The notes under the pieces were generated by a model. The model did no database searches and was not told the origin of the DNA. It worked only from the letters and a program-made list of their open reading frames with translations. The position numbers were made by a program, and so were the translations under genes. 64,000 nt of DNA, taken from assembly GCF_900110245.1 (NCBI RefSeq), contig NZ_FOCZ01000021.1:47280-111279 (forward strand). Reading direction: 5' to 3'. The stretch is from Niastella yeongjuensis (lineage in GTDB: Bacteria; Bacteroidota; Bacteroidia; Chitinophagales; Chitinophagaceae). This document shows, piece after piece, positions 51,526 to 60,809 of this stretch (within the stretch, counting starts at the first letter, position 1; each line of letters begins with the position of its first letter).

Positions 51526-53427
51526 TTATTGATTTGGTTGTCTTACAATCTTCGGATTATTTGCCCTCACATTATCATCAATAAAAGAATAGTAATTCCC
51601 TAACCTGAAACGGTTGGCCCCGGTAACCAGCGTGGGCATGGCGATCTTATACAGCCATTTGCCATTGTTGGCACTGGCCGGATCGTACAACCGGTATGGC
51701 AATAAACCATATGGCTGGGTATTGCGCTTTGTAGCAGTACCGATATTGCTAAGCAGATCAACTTCCGTCATTTTATTTCCATCCCAAACCACATGCGCCA
51801 GGCGCCAGCGTTTCAAATCATACAGCACATGTCCTTCAAAGGCCAGCTCTATCCGGCGTTCGTGCACAATGCGATCGAAGGTGATGTCTGAAACAATTAA
51901 AGGAATGGTGAATCCGGCGCGGGCACGCACCTGGTTCAGATAACCGGCGGCTACATCGGGCTGTCCCAACTCAAAAGCTGCTTCGGCTGCATTCAGCAAT
52001 ACTTCGGCATAACGATAGCGAATGAATGGAATTTCGCTGTTGGTACCCCGTGAGCCGGCACCCGGAGTGGGATCTACATACTTGCGCAGGTAAAAACCGG
52101 TTTGGGCCGTGAATTCCTTGCCGCTTACCGGCCCATCGAAACCTACTACCTGTACGGGTGATGATTGTCCTGGTAATGTTTTCTGGGCGCCGCGGTCGTC
52201 ACCAGTAACAATGGTGCCGTTGGCCAATTGATAGCCGGCCCAGATATCGACCATGCGGCCTTTAAAAGCCGAGCCGGGCAAAATAACTGTGCCCCCTAAC
52301 CGTGCATCCCGGCCGGCGAATATATCGAGCTGATTAGTGTAATAAAGTGTATTGCCCAAAGCATCCGTGTTGGCGATAGGGGCAAAGGTATTATCGAGCT
52401 TTTCAAATGATTCCACCAGGTTCAGCGATGGGTTGATTCGGCCTCCCTCCTCTTCTTCTGCACCAAAACGGGGCTGCGTACTTACGGTAAAGCCATTCAC
52501 CCGGCCGCTTTTCAGTTTGAAATCTTCAACCCAAATGCTTTCGGAATTATTGCTTTTATCGAGAAAGATACTGGCAAAGTTTTCCGACAGATCGGGTTTC
52601 TTATTATACAGGGCATACGCACCGGCGCTGCCGCTGATGATCTCCTTTGCTGCATTCAACGCTTTGGTATAATAACCGGTAGCCATGGAAGCCGGAATAC
52701 TTACTTCCAGTCCCGATAGGCTTACCTGCGGCGTGTTAACGCCATATCTGGCAATGGAACCGGCATAAAGCGCCGCCCGGCTTTCCATAGCCAGTACAGC
52801 CGCTTTTGTCGCCCGGCTTTTTTCATTTACATTTACCGACAGGTCTTTTTTGATGGCTTCTGCTTCGCTGATCACAAAATCATAAACCTCCGATTCCTTT
52901 GCTCTTGGGTGTTGCAGGTAGGTAGGGTCGCCACTGAAATCGTATAGTAATGACTCAGTGATCAGCGGTACACCACCCATCCGTTTTACCATTTCAAAAT
53001 AATAATTGGCGCGCAGGAAACGGGCTTCAGCGAGAAAGCGGGCCTTGTCCGATTCGGATAATGCTTTCGCAACAGTAGCCCGTTCAATAAATAAATTCAG
53101 ATCCCGGATGTATACATAATCCCAGATACTCCATTCTTTGAACTCCCATTGATTGCGTTGCACAATATTGGCGCGGCCATTTTCGGAGGGAAAGCTTTCA
53201 CTAAAATCCGCAAAGGTCACCCAACCGGTATCCAAACCGGAGAAGTCAACCTGGCGGTTATACAGGTCGGCGAGTATGGATAACGCCTGTGCCGGATCGC
53301 TGAACGCCTGCTCATTGGTGAGGATCGACGTTGGTTGTACATTCAGGAATTCGCTGTCTTTTTTACAACCGACTGCCAACAGCTGCGCGGTGGTACATAT
53401 GAGGAGGAAGATCTTTTTCATAGTCAT
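51526..53427 (-). CDS. SusD/RagB-family outer-membrane lipoprotein (second locus)
   Basis: A 633-residue SusD-like lipoprotein (lipobox 'LLAVGC|KKD'), longer than average for the family. 'SESDKARFLAEARFLRANYYFEMVKRMGGVPLITESL' carries the conserved helix-turn and 'GGVPL' motif, and 'RIELAFEGHVLYDLKRWRLAHVVW' is the C-terminal SusD signature. It lies 4 bases from its SusC partner, forming one transport unit. With GH76 and GH125 close by, the likely ligand is an alpha-mannan, which is an inference. Confidence 0.93.
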   Translation of the reverse strand: MTMKKIFLLICTTAQLLAVGCKKDSEFLNVQPTSILTNEQAFSDPAQALSILADLYNRQVDFSGLDTGWVTFADFSESFPSENGRANIVQRNQWEFKEWSIWDYVYIRDLNLFIERATVAKALSESDKARFLAEARFLRANYYFEMVKRMGGVPLITESLLYDFSGDPTYLQHPRAKESEVYDFVISEAEAIKKDLSVNVNEKSRATKAAVLAMESRAALYAGSIARYGVNTPQVSLSGLEVSIPASMATGYYTKALNAAKEIISGSAGAYALYNKKPDLSENFASIFLDKSNNSESIWVEDFKLKSGRVNGFTVSTQPRFGAEEEEGGRINPSLNLVESFEKLDNTFAPIANTDALGNTLYYTNQLDIFAGRDARLGGTVILPGSAFKGRMVDIWAGYQLANGTIVTGDDRGAQKTLPGQSSPVQVVGFDGPVSGKEFTAQTGFYLRKYVDPTPGAGSRGTNSEIPFIRYRYAEVLLNAAEAAFELGQPDVAAGYLNQVRARAGFTIPLIVSDITFDRIVHERRIELAFEGHVLYDLKRWRLAHVVWDGNKMTEVDLLSNIGTATKRNTQPYGLLPYRLYDPASANNGKWLYKIAMPTLVTGANRFRLGNYYSFIDDNVRANNPKIVRQPNQ

Positions 53428-53430
53428 TTT

Positions 53431-56400
53431 TTAAAAGGAAAGATTAAGGCCTACGTTTATAAATTTGCTTTGCGGAAACTGCAACCCATTATCGTCATTC
53501 ACCTCAGGATCCACTGCGTATTGTTTTACATTGTCGAACGAAAACAGGTTGTAGGCATTAATATAGAACCGGGCTCTTTCCATCTTCACCTGTTTGATGA
53601 GTTTGGTGGGCAATGAATACCCTAACTCCAGCGTACGGGCGCGTAGGTATTTTATGTTGTGCGCCCAGAAAGTGGAAGCTTTGTTGTAATTGCTATGGTC
53701 GCCATCATTGAAACGCAAGGCCGGGTATTTACCGGGGATCCAGTCACTCTTTGGATTGAATGGGTCCTGCCGGTGCCAGCGATCGAGGAAGATGGTATTC
53801 AGGTTTCCATCATTCTGAAATGGATTCCTGGTTTCCCAATTCTGAAACCACGTATAACCAGAGGCGCCAGAGAAGTCGGCCCGGAAATCGAAGCCGCCGT
53901 ATTGCAGCGTAAGACTGATGCCGAAATTGATATTGGGCGGGTTGTTGTCGGCACCATAACCAATGGGCCGTTCATCAAGACTATCGATCTTGTTATCGCC
54001 ATTCACATCTCTATAAATAAGATCACCGGGTAACAATGTTTTGTTGCCCTGCCCGTCGATGTTCACGGGATAATTGTTGATCTGGTCCTGCGAGGTGAAC
54101 TGGCCAATGGCATCGTAGCCCCAGTTGATCCGTGTATAACGGTGTTCACCGGAGCGGCGGTATTGGTTCAGTGAATTAAAGAACACCGGATTATAGGAAG
54201 AAAGGAACTTTGACCGGGAATAAGACAGGTTACCGCTTATACTGAAACGCAATTTCTTGTAAGAACCATTATAGGTCAATGCTCCTTCCTGGCCATACTG
54301 CGCATCGCTGTTGATGTTCTCATCGGGCAAGGTATAACCGATCTCTGATGGAACCAGCACATCCGATTTACGGCCACGCAACCCGGAACGTTTACGATAG
54401 AAGTAATCGAAAGTACCGGAAAGCTTTCCATTCCATAAAGAGAAGTCGAACCCTACATCGGTCATCTTACTTTTTAACCAGGTAATATTAGTAATGGGTA
54501 CGCCGCGGTCTCTTGAGCCTACCACCGGCACACCACTTAAGATGGCTATCCCCTGGTTGTAGTTATATCCCTGTACATAAGAGAATGCAGGCAGGCCCAG
54601 TTGCTTGCCATCATCACCCAGTATACCGTACGAACCGCGAAACTTGAAATCGGTTAACGGATTCTTGCCGCCTAATAACTTTTGCATAAAGGGTTCTTCG
54701 GTAATTCGCCAGCCACCAAACACCGAGGGAAAATACCCTACGCGGTTTTCGGGTGCAAACAAATACGAGGCATCGCGACGGGCCGACATCTCCAGGAAAT
54801 ATTTATTATCATAATTATAAGTAAGCCGGCCAATATACCCGATGCGCGCTTCTTTGTCATCACTGTCTTCATATGTATCAGCCGTGTTGAAATAAATAAG
54901 CGTGAGCGCATTGGTGCTGGGCACTGAATGGATCCTGTTACGCAGGCGTTGGTTTTTGATGCGTTCGTTCACAAAGAGCGCGCCGATGGTATGCAACCCA
55001 AAGGTGCGGTTGTAGTTGAGTTTAAACTGCTGAGTAATATTGATCTGTTTTATCTGTTCGCGTTCGCGCCAGGGATTGGTACTACCGCCGGTTGGTTTGT
55101 AGGTATCATCAAGTGGATTGTAAGTATAGGTTACGTAGGTATACTCGTGGTTATTATAATAGTAATCGGCTAAATAGTAGGAATATACGCCACTTACCGT
55201 TAACCCTTTTACATACGGCACTTCATAGTCTGCATTGAAATTGGTTTGCAGCACCCGCCAGTCGCTGTGGTATTTACCACTCCATTTATAATTCAGGTAC
55301 GCCCAGTTGGTTTCATTGTGTTTGATGTCGTTCAGGTAATTCGGGTTGTCATTGGCATAAGGCCGTTCCAGCGGCGTATTGCGCATCAGGGCAAAACGGG
55401 CCAGCCAGTAATCATCTTCATAAGGCACGCCGGGGTTGTCGCGCGTTTCTATACGGCCATTGACATTCACCCCTACTTTCAGGCGGTTGGCAATTTTGGC
55501 GCTAACATTAGATTGTATATTGGTACGGTTGAATTTAAATTCACGGCCCAATACTGAATTCTGGTACAGGTGGGTGGCTGATAAATAATAGTTGATCTTA
55601 TCTGACCCACCGGTAACATTCACATTTACGGAGTGCTGGGGTGCATTCTTTTTTATAATAAAATCTTTCCAGTTGAAACTCTGGTAACCGGGTTCTGTTC
55701 CGGCCTTGTATTTCTCCAGTTCTTCCGGCGTAATGGTGGTGCTGCCAAAGCGGTTGATCTCACCCTCGGCCCGGTACCGCATGTAATCGTATGAATTGGT
55801 AAGCCCTTCGGGGAAACGCATCCAGTTCTGCACCCCGGTATAGGCCTCTACATTAACGGTGTTACGGGTGCCCAGCTTACCCCGTTTGGTGGTAACGACA
55901 ATAACGCCGTTTGCGGCCCGCACGCCATATACGGCTGCAGAAGCATCTTTCAGCACGGTGATACTTTCAATATCGTTTGGCGCCAGGTTGTTGAACTGGC
56001 CCACGTCCTGTTGTATACCATCGATCACGTACAACACATCACCCATATTACGTACCTGAATGTTGGCGCTGGCACCCGGGCGGCCATCCTGCATGCGGAA
56101 GGAAACGCCGGGTAATTTACCAGCTAAACTGGTACTTACCGTTGATCCGCCATGCACCATGCCAATGTCTTTATCGGTAACAGCGGCAATAGCGCCAATT
56201 ACGGATGCCTTCCTGGTAGTACCATACCCTACTACGATCACTTCGCCGAGGTCTTTCTGCAGCTTTTGTAATAATATGGAGTGATAGGCCTGGTTGTTGA
56301 TAGGTGTTTCCTGGTCTATATAACCCACCGATGAAATAATAAGCACCGCCGATTCGCTGGATACTTTGATGCTGAAAGCGCCATCGATGTTGGTAGTTAC

Positions 56401-56595
56401 AGCGTTCTTTGTGCCCTTTTCCAGTACAGTGGCATTGGCTACAGCAACACCGGCACTGTCTTTGATCAGTCCGGATACAGCAAACACCGGTTTGCTTTGC
56501 GCCCAGCTGTTTATAGAAATGAAAACAAGGAATAGCAGAGAAAGAAGTAGCCTGGTTTCTGGAGGAGGCAATACATGCCTGTTTAACTTTTTCAT
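53431..56595 (-). CDS. SusC/RagA TonB-dependent transporter (second locus)
   Basis: A 1054-residue SusC-type transporter from the ATG at 56595 ('MKKLNRHVLPPPETRLLLSLLFLVFISINSWAQ'); an in-frame start at 56682 would place 29 extra residues before the signal and is rejected. After the signal come a carboxypeptidase-like domain ('VSGLIKDSAGVAVANATVLEKGTKNAVTTNIDGAFSIKV'), the motif 'EVIVVGYGTTRKASVIGAI', a plug ('DASAAVYGVRAANGVIVVTTKRGK') and the barrel. There is no STN domain, so it is controlled by the divergent two-component system rather than by a FecR/sigma pair. Composition matches the host throughout, unlike the other SusC. Confidence 0.93.
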   Translation of the reverse strand: MKKLNRHVLPPPETRLLLSLLFLVFISINSWAQSKPVFAVSGLIKDSAGVAVANATVLEKGTKNAVTTNIDGAFSIKVSSESAVLIISSVGYIDQETPINNQAYHSILLQKLQKDLGEVIVVGYGTTRKASVIGAIAAVTDKDIGMVHGGSTVSTSLAGKLPGVSFRMQDGRPGASANIQVRNMGDVLYVIDGIQQDVGQFNNLAPNDIESITVLKDASAAVYGVRAANGVIVVTTKRGKLGTRNTVNVEAYTGVQNWMRFPEGLTNSYDYMRYRAEGEINRFGSTTITPEELEKYKAGTEPGYQSFNWKDFIIKKNAPQHSVNVNVTGGSDKINYYLSATHLYQNSVLGREFKFNRTNIQSNVSAKIANRLKVGVNVNGRIETRDNPGVPYEDDYWLARFALMRNTPLERPYANDNPNYLNDIKHNETNWAYLNYKWSGKYHSDWRVLQTNFNADYEVPYVKGLTVSGVYSYYLADYYYNNHEYTYVTYTYNPLDDTYKPTGGSTNPWREREQIKQINITQQFKLNYNRTFGLHTIGALFVNERIKNQRLRNRIHSVPSTNALTLIYFNTADTYEDSDDKEARIGYIGRLTYNYDNKYFLEMSARRDASYLFAPENRVGYFPSVFGGWRITEEPFMQKLLGGKNPLTDFKFRGSYGILGDDGKQLGLPAFSYVQGYNYNQGIAILSGVPVVGSRDRGVPITNITWLKSKMTDVGFDFSLWNGKLSGTFDYFYRKRSGLRGRKSDVLVPSEIGYTLPDENINSDAQYGQEGALTYNGSYKKLRFSISGNLSYSRSKFLSSYNPVFFNSLNQYRRSGEHRYTRINWGYDAIGQFTSQDQINNYPVNIDGQGNKTLLPGDLIYRDVNGDNKIDSLDERPIGYGADNNPPNINFGISLTLQYGGFDFRADFSGASGYTWFQNWETRNPFQNDGNLNTIFLDRWHRQDPFNPKSDWIPGKYPALRFNDGDHSNYNKASTFWAHNIKYLRARTLELGYSLPTKLIKQVKMERARFYINAYNLFSFDNVKQYAVDPEVNDDNGLQFPQSKFINVGLNLSF

Positions 56596-56768
56596 AAAAG
56601 CAATCAGTTGTTGGTTAATAATGGCAGCTAAAGGATTTGCATCCTTTGTTTTGTTTCCAACATGAAATAAAAATTTTAGCACCAGAGCGATTATTCCCTG
56701 CGTTTCAGAATTGATTCATTTTGTTACATACGTTTTTTTTATGATCCATTCTTGCTTAAATTACCAGA

Positions 56769-59700
56769 ATGAACTGCTTATTACGATTGTTGCTGTTGTT
56801 CGTCTTATGGCTCACTGTTAGTACCGTCAGTGGTCAGCCTTACTATTTCAAACATTACCAGGTAGAGAATGGCTTGTCGAACAATACGGTGTATTGTAGT
56901 ATACAGGACAATAAAGGATTTTTATGGTTTGGCACCAAGGAGGGGTTGAACCGGTTCGATGGTTACCGCTTTAAATTGTTCCGGTCAGACAATGAAGGAA
57001 AACAATTGAAGAAAGATTTTATCTTTTGTTTGTTTGCTGATGCAAAAGACAACCTGTGGGTAGGCACGCAAAACGGGTTATACCGGTTCGATTATGCAAA
57101 AGAACGCCTGGTGCGTTTTATAGATACCCTGCCCGAGGTAAACAATATTCAAATGGACCGGCAGGGACAATTATGGTTCCAATCCTACTCCATGGTTTGC
57201 CGGTACAATTTTACTACCCGCCGCTTAACGACATTTCCGCCAGAAAAAACCATTTACGCCACCGCACTTTGTATGAGCGAAACGGGCGACATGTGGTTCG
57301 GTTCCATGGATGGTCACCTTACCCGGTTCGATACGGTGACGCAAACATTTAAAGGCACCGATGTATTTGCACACTCACCCCAAATGCCTACCTGTTTTGT
57401 TAAAAAGATCTATCCGGCCGGGAAGGATGCGATCTTTATTGGTACCACCTGCCAGGGCATAAAGCTATATAACATTTCTACCAACTCCTATACCGATCTG
57501 CTGATCTACAGTGCCGATAAAACCACCATTTATGTACGCGACATCCTGAAATATTCCGATGATGAATATTGGTTTGCCACCGAGTCGGGCATTTTCATTT
57601 ATCACCTCAGTACCGGCCAGTTCACCAACCTGAAGAAACAGTTTTCCGATGCTTATTCATTGTCAGATAATGCAGTCTATACCTTGTGCAAAGACCAGGA
57701 AGGCGGCGTTTGGGCGGGCACTTATTTTGGTGGCGTGAATTATTATCCCAAACCTTATACACCCTTCACCAAATATTTTCCCGATTGCACCAATAAAACC
57801 ATCAGCGGCAGCGCCGTTCGGGAAATATGCGACGACCCCGATGGTAATTTATGGATCGGTACAGAAGATGCAGGCCTGAACAAATTAAACCCGCGCACTG
57901 GTGCCTTTACCCATTATAAACCTACCGGCACCGCCACAGGCATTGCCTATCACAATATTCATGGCTTGCTGGCGCTGGGTAATGAAGTATGGGTGGGCAC
58001 ACTCGATCATGGACTTGATATTATAAACCGGCAAACCGGTCAGGTGATAAATCACTACGGCAGCAATGTGCACAACAATACCTTCCGCAATAATTTTATT
58101 GTGACCATGCTGCAAACCAGGGGTGGTGACGTTTATCTTGGCAGTGGTGGCGGGTTATATCTTTATCGGCAGGCCACTAAAAATTTTGAATGGTTACAGG
58201 AATCGCCTTATGGTGAATTTATCAGTTGTTTACTGGAAGACCATACAGGCATTATCTGGGCGGGCACACATAACCAGGGTGTGTTGTATTATGATCCGCT
58301 TACCCGGCATTGGGGCCGCTTGAAGAATAACCCGAATGATACCAATAGTTTATCCATCAACGATATCAATGCCGTAACGGAAGACAGTTATCATAATCTA
58401 TGGATCGCCACAGAGGGCGGTGGGCTTTGTAAACTGGATGCGGAGCGTAAACGCTTTACCCGCTATACACTGCAAAACGGCCTGCCCAGTAATTTTGTGT
58501 TCAAGACCGTGGAAGACAATCACCGGCAGTTGTGGATCACTACCTCCAAAGGACTGGTAAAACTGGATACTACACAGGTCATGACCATTTATACGACTGC
58601 CAATGGATTGTTGTACGATCAGTTCAATTACAACAGCGGTTTTAAAGATGCCAATGGCACTTTGTATTTCGGTTCTATCAAAGGCATGATCTCCTTTAAT
58701 CCGGAAACATTTGTGGCCAGTCAACTGGCGCCGCCGGTGTATATAACCGGGTTCCAGGTTCATAATAAAGAATTGTTGATAGACAAAGACCATTCACCGC
58801 TGCAGCAATCCATTTTATATACCAATATCCTTACGCTGCCATATGATGAATCTTCGTTCAGCATTGACTTTGCCGCGTTGAGTTATACCAGTCCGGAGAT
58901 CACCGAATACAAGTATATGATGGAGGGCCTTGATAAAAACTGGACGTATCTATATACCAACCGTAAAGTATATTTTACCAACCTGGCGCCGGGCCGGTAT
59001 GTGTTTCGCCTGGCAGCTGCCATCGATGGGCACTGGAGCCGGGAGAAACGACTGCAGCTCATCATTACCCCGCCCTTCTGGAACACCTGGTGGGCCTGGC
59101 TGGTATACTCCGCTATCACGGCAGCAATAGCCTGGTCGTTTATTCAAAGCTATCATAAGCGCTCGCAGGAAAGAAAAGAGAAGGAGATCTATGAGGCCAA
59201 GTTCGAGTTCTTTACCAATGTTGCGCATGAGATCCGCACGCCGCTTACTTTAATAAAAGGCCCGCTAGAGAACCTGATGGAAAAAGTGGATGAGCTGCCC
59301 GCCATCAAAGATGACGTGACGATGATGGAAAGAAATACCAACCGGCTGATGACGCTGATCACGCAGATCCTCGACTTTCGCCAAACGGAATCCAGGGGAT
59401 TTAGTCTGGATTTTAACAAAGTGAATGTCACCACCCTGTTGCAGGATGTGCACGCCGGTTTTCAACCATTGGCCAGAAAGCGAAATCTGCAATTCGTGCT
59501 GTTGTTACCAGATACACCAGTCATTGCACTGGTAGATGAAGATGCACTGAATAAAATTTTCAGCAACCTGTTCAGCAATGCCGTGAAATATGCAGCGCAT
59601 GAGATCACCGTACAATTGTTTCCCGTGCAAAAAGAAGACACTGGTTTTATAATTGAGTTTTCCAATGATGGGGTGTTGATACCCGCCACCATGCGGGAGC

Positions 59701-59885
59701 GGATCTTTGAACCATTCTATCGAATCAAAGAAAACTTAAAACAAAAAGGGACCGGCATTGGGTTAACGCTTGCACGTTCGCTTACTCAATTGCACCAGGG
59801 CAAACTACATGTAAAAGACAACACGGGCACGCTGAACACCTTTGTGCTTTTCCTACCATTACAACCACTTGTAAAAAAGAAATGA
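56769..59885 (+). CDS. propeller-type sensor histidine kinase of a split hybrid two-component system
   Basis: A 1038-residue sensor. The signal 'LLLLFVLWLTVSTVSGQ' is followed by two-component-regulator propeller repeats ('WFGTKEGLNRFDGYRFKLF', 'LWVGTQNGLYRFD', and others) to about 690, a Y_Y_Y domain ('YKYMMEGLDKNWTYLYTNRKVYFTNLAPGRYVFRL'), a membrane helix ('TWWAWLVYSAITAAIAWSF'), HisKA with His820 in 'FTNVAHEIRTPLTLIKGPL', and HATPase ('NLFSNAVKYA' and 'GTGIGLTLARS'). It lacks the receiver and AraC domain that usually follow in one chain; these are in the next gene. It is divergent from the SusC/SusD operon (174 bases apart), which it most likely controls. Confidence 0.93.
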   Translation: MNCLLRLLLLFVLWLTVSTVSGQPYYFKHYQVENGLSNNTVYCSIQDNKGFLWFGTKEGLNRFDGYRFKLFRSDNEGKQLKKDFIFCLFADAKDNLWVGTQNGLYRFDYAKERLVRFIDTLPEVNNIQMDRQGQLWFQSYSMVCRYNFTTRRLTTFPPEKTIYATALCMSETGDMWFGSMDGHLTRFDTVTQTFKGTDVFAHSPQMPTCFVKKIYPAGKDAIFIGTTCQGIKLYNISTNSYTDLLIYSADKTTIYVRDILKYSDDEYWFATESGIFIYHLSTGQFTNLKKQFSDAYSLSDNAVYTLCKDQEGGVWAGTYFGGVNYYPKPYTPFTKYFPDCTNKTISGSAVREICDDPDGNLWIGTEDAGLNKLNPRTGAFTHYKPTGTATGIAYHNIHGLLALGNEVWVGTLDHGLDIINRQTGQVINHYGSNVHNNTFRNNFIVTMLQTRGGDVYLGSGGGLYLYRQATKNFEWLQESPYGEFISCLLEDHTGIIWAGTHNQGVLYYDPLTRHWGRLKNNPNDTNSLSINDINAVTEDSYHNLWIATEGGGLCKLDAERKRFTRYTLQNGLPSNFVFKTVEDNHRQLWITTSKGLVKLDTTQVMTIYTTANGLLYDQFNYNSGFKDANGTLYFGSIKGMISFNPETFVASQLAPPVYITGFQVHNKELLIDKDHSPLQQSILYTNILTLPYDESSFSIDFAALSYTSPEITEYKYMMEGLDKNWTYLYTNRKVYFTNLAPGRYVFRLAAAIDGHWSREKRLQLIITPPFWNTWWAWLVYSAITAAIAWSFIQSYHKRSQERKEKEIYEAKFEFFTNVAHEIRTPLTLIKGPLENLMEKVDELPAIKDDVTMMERNTNRLMTLITQILDFRQTESRGFSLDFNKVNVTTLLQDVHAGFQPLARKRNLQFVLLLPDTPVIALVDEDALNKIFSNLFSNAVKYAAHEITVQLFPVQKEDTGFIIEFSNDGVLIPATMRERIFEPFYRIKENLKQKGTGIGLTLARSLTQLHQGKLHVKDNTGTLNTFVLFLPLQPLVKKK

Positions 59886-60658
59886 TGAATCAATTACCAC
59901 TTATCTTATTGGTAGACGACGAAGAAGAGATCCTCGATTTTCTGGAAAGGATCCTGCAACCCCGGTACGCCGTACTAAAAACATCGAACGGACAGGAAGC
60001 ATTGCAGGCCTTGAGCGCGCATGTTGTGCAGCTGATCATCAGCGATGTAATGATGCCGGATATGGATGGTTTTGAATTGTGCTCACTTATAAAGTCGAAT
60101 GTGGAGTACTCGCACATCCCTGTCATTCTGCTCACAGCCAAGAATACCATTCAGGCAAAGGTGCAGGGACTGGAATTAGGCGCAGATGCCTATATCGAAA
60201 AACCTTTTTCGAAGGAACACCTGCTGGCGCAGATGGCCAGTTTGCTGGCCAATAGAAATATGGTACGCGAGTATTTTGCCAACTCACCACTGGTGCACAT
60301 CAACAGTATGGCGCATACCAAAGCCGATGAACAGTTTTTGGCCACGCTGCATGCCATTATCATCGAGCATATGGAAGAAGTAGAGCTCGATGTGGAGCAA
60401 CTGGCACGGTACATGAATATGAGCCGCGTAACCCTCTATCGCAAGATCACAGCTATTTCTGATCATACCCCGCTCGAGCTGATCCATATCACCCGTTTAA
60501 AGAAAGCGGCCGAGTTATTGGTTTCCGGTGATTATAAAATGTATGAGATTGCCGCCATGACGGGATTTAGTTCGCAGAGTAATTTCACCAGGAACTTTCA
60601 TAAGCAGTTTGGAGTGGCGCCTACCGACTATGCTTTACGGAAAAACAAGGACTCTTAG
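59882..60658 (+). CDS. response regulator with AraC output domain
   Basis: A 258-residue regulator: a receiver domain ('LILLVDDEEEILDFLERILQ', phosphoacceptor Asp55 in 'LIISDVMMPDMDG', Lys in 'AYIEKPFS') and a C-terminal AraC HTH ('VEQLARYMNMSRVTLYRKITAISDHTPLELIHITRLKKAAELL... FSSQSNFTRNFHKQFGVAPTDY'). Its start overlaps the stop of the sensor gene (ATGA), so the two are translationally coupled. Normally this part is fused to the sensor in Bacteroidota hybrid systems. It should bind near the SusC promoter and activate the mannan locus; this is inferred from position. Confidence 0.92.
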   Translation: MMNQLPLILLVDDEEEILDFLERILQPRYAVLKTSNGQEALQALSAHVVQLIISDVMMPDMDGFELCSLIKSNVEYSHIPVILLTAKNTIQAKVQGLELGADAYIEKPFSKEHLLAQMASLLANRNMVREYFANSPLVHINSMAHTKADEQFLATLHAIIIEHMEEVELDVEQLARYMNMSRVTLYRKITAISDHTPLELIHITRLKKAAELLVSGDYKMYEIAAMTGFSSQSNFTRNFHKQFGVAPTDYALRKNKDS

Positions 60659-60667
60659 GTTTTAGGC

Positions 60668-60795
60668 GGGAGGTAAGAGGTAGGAGGTAGGACGTAGGAT
60701 GTAGGACGTAGGATGTAAGAAGTACGAAATTCGGTGTTTTTCTTACTTCTTACCTCTTATTTCTTACTTCTTACTTCTTACCTCTTACCTCTCCC
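60668..60795. repeat. heptamer-repeat hairpin B
   Basis: Eight purine-rich heptamers of the form GTAGGAx/GTAAGAx on the left and eight pyrimidine-rich ones (TTCTTAC, CTCTTAC, and similar) on the right are arranged as an inverted repeat around GAAATTCG. It lies between the convergent response-regulator and GH125 genes and could also act as a terminator. Same family as the element at 50665. Confidence 0.65.
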
Positions 60796-60809
60796 CCTAC
60801 ATCTAACAC

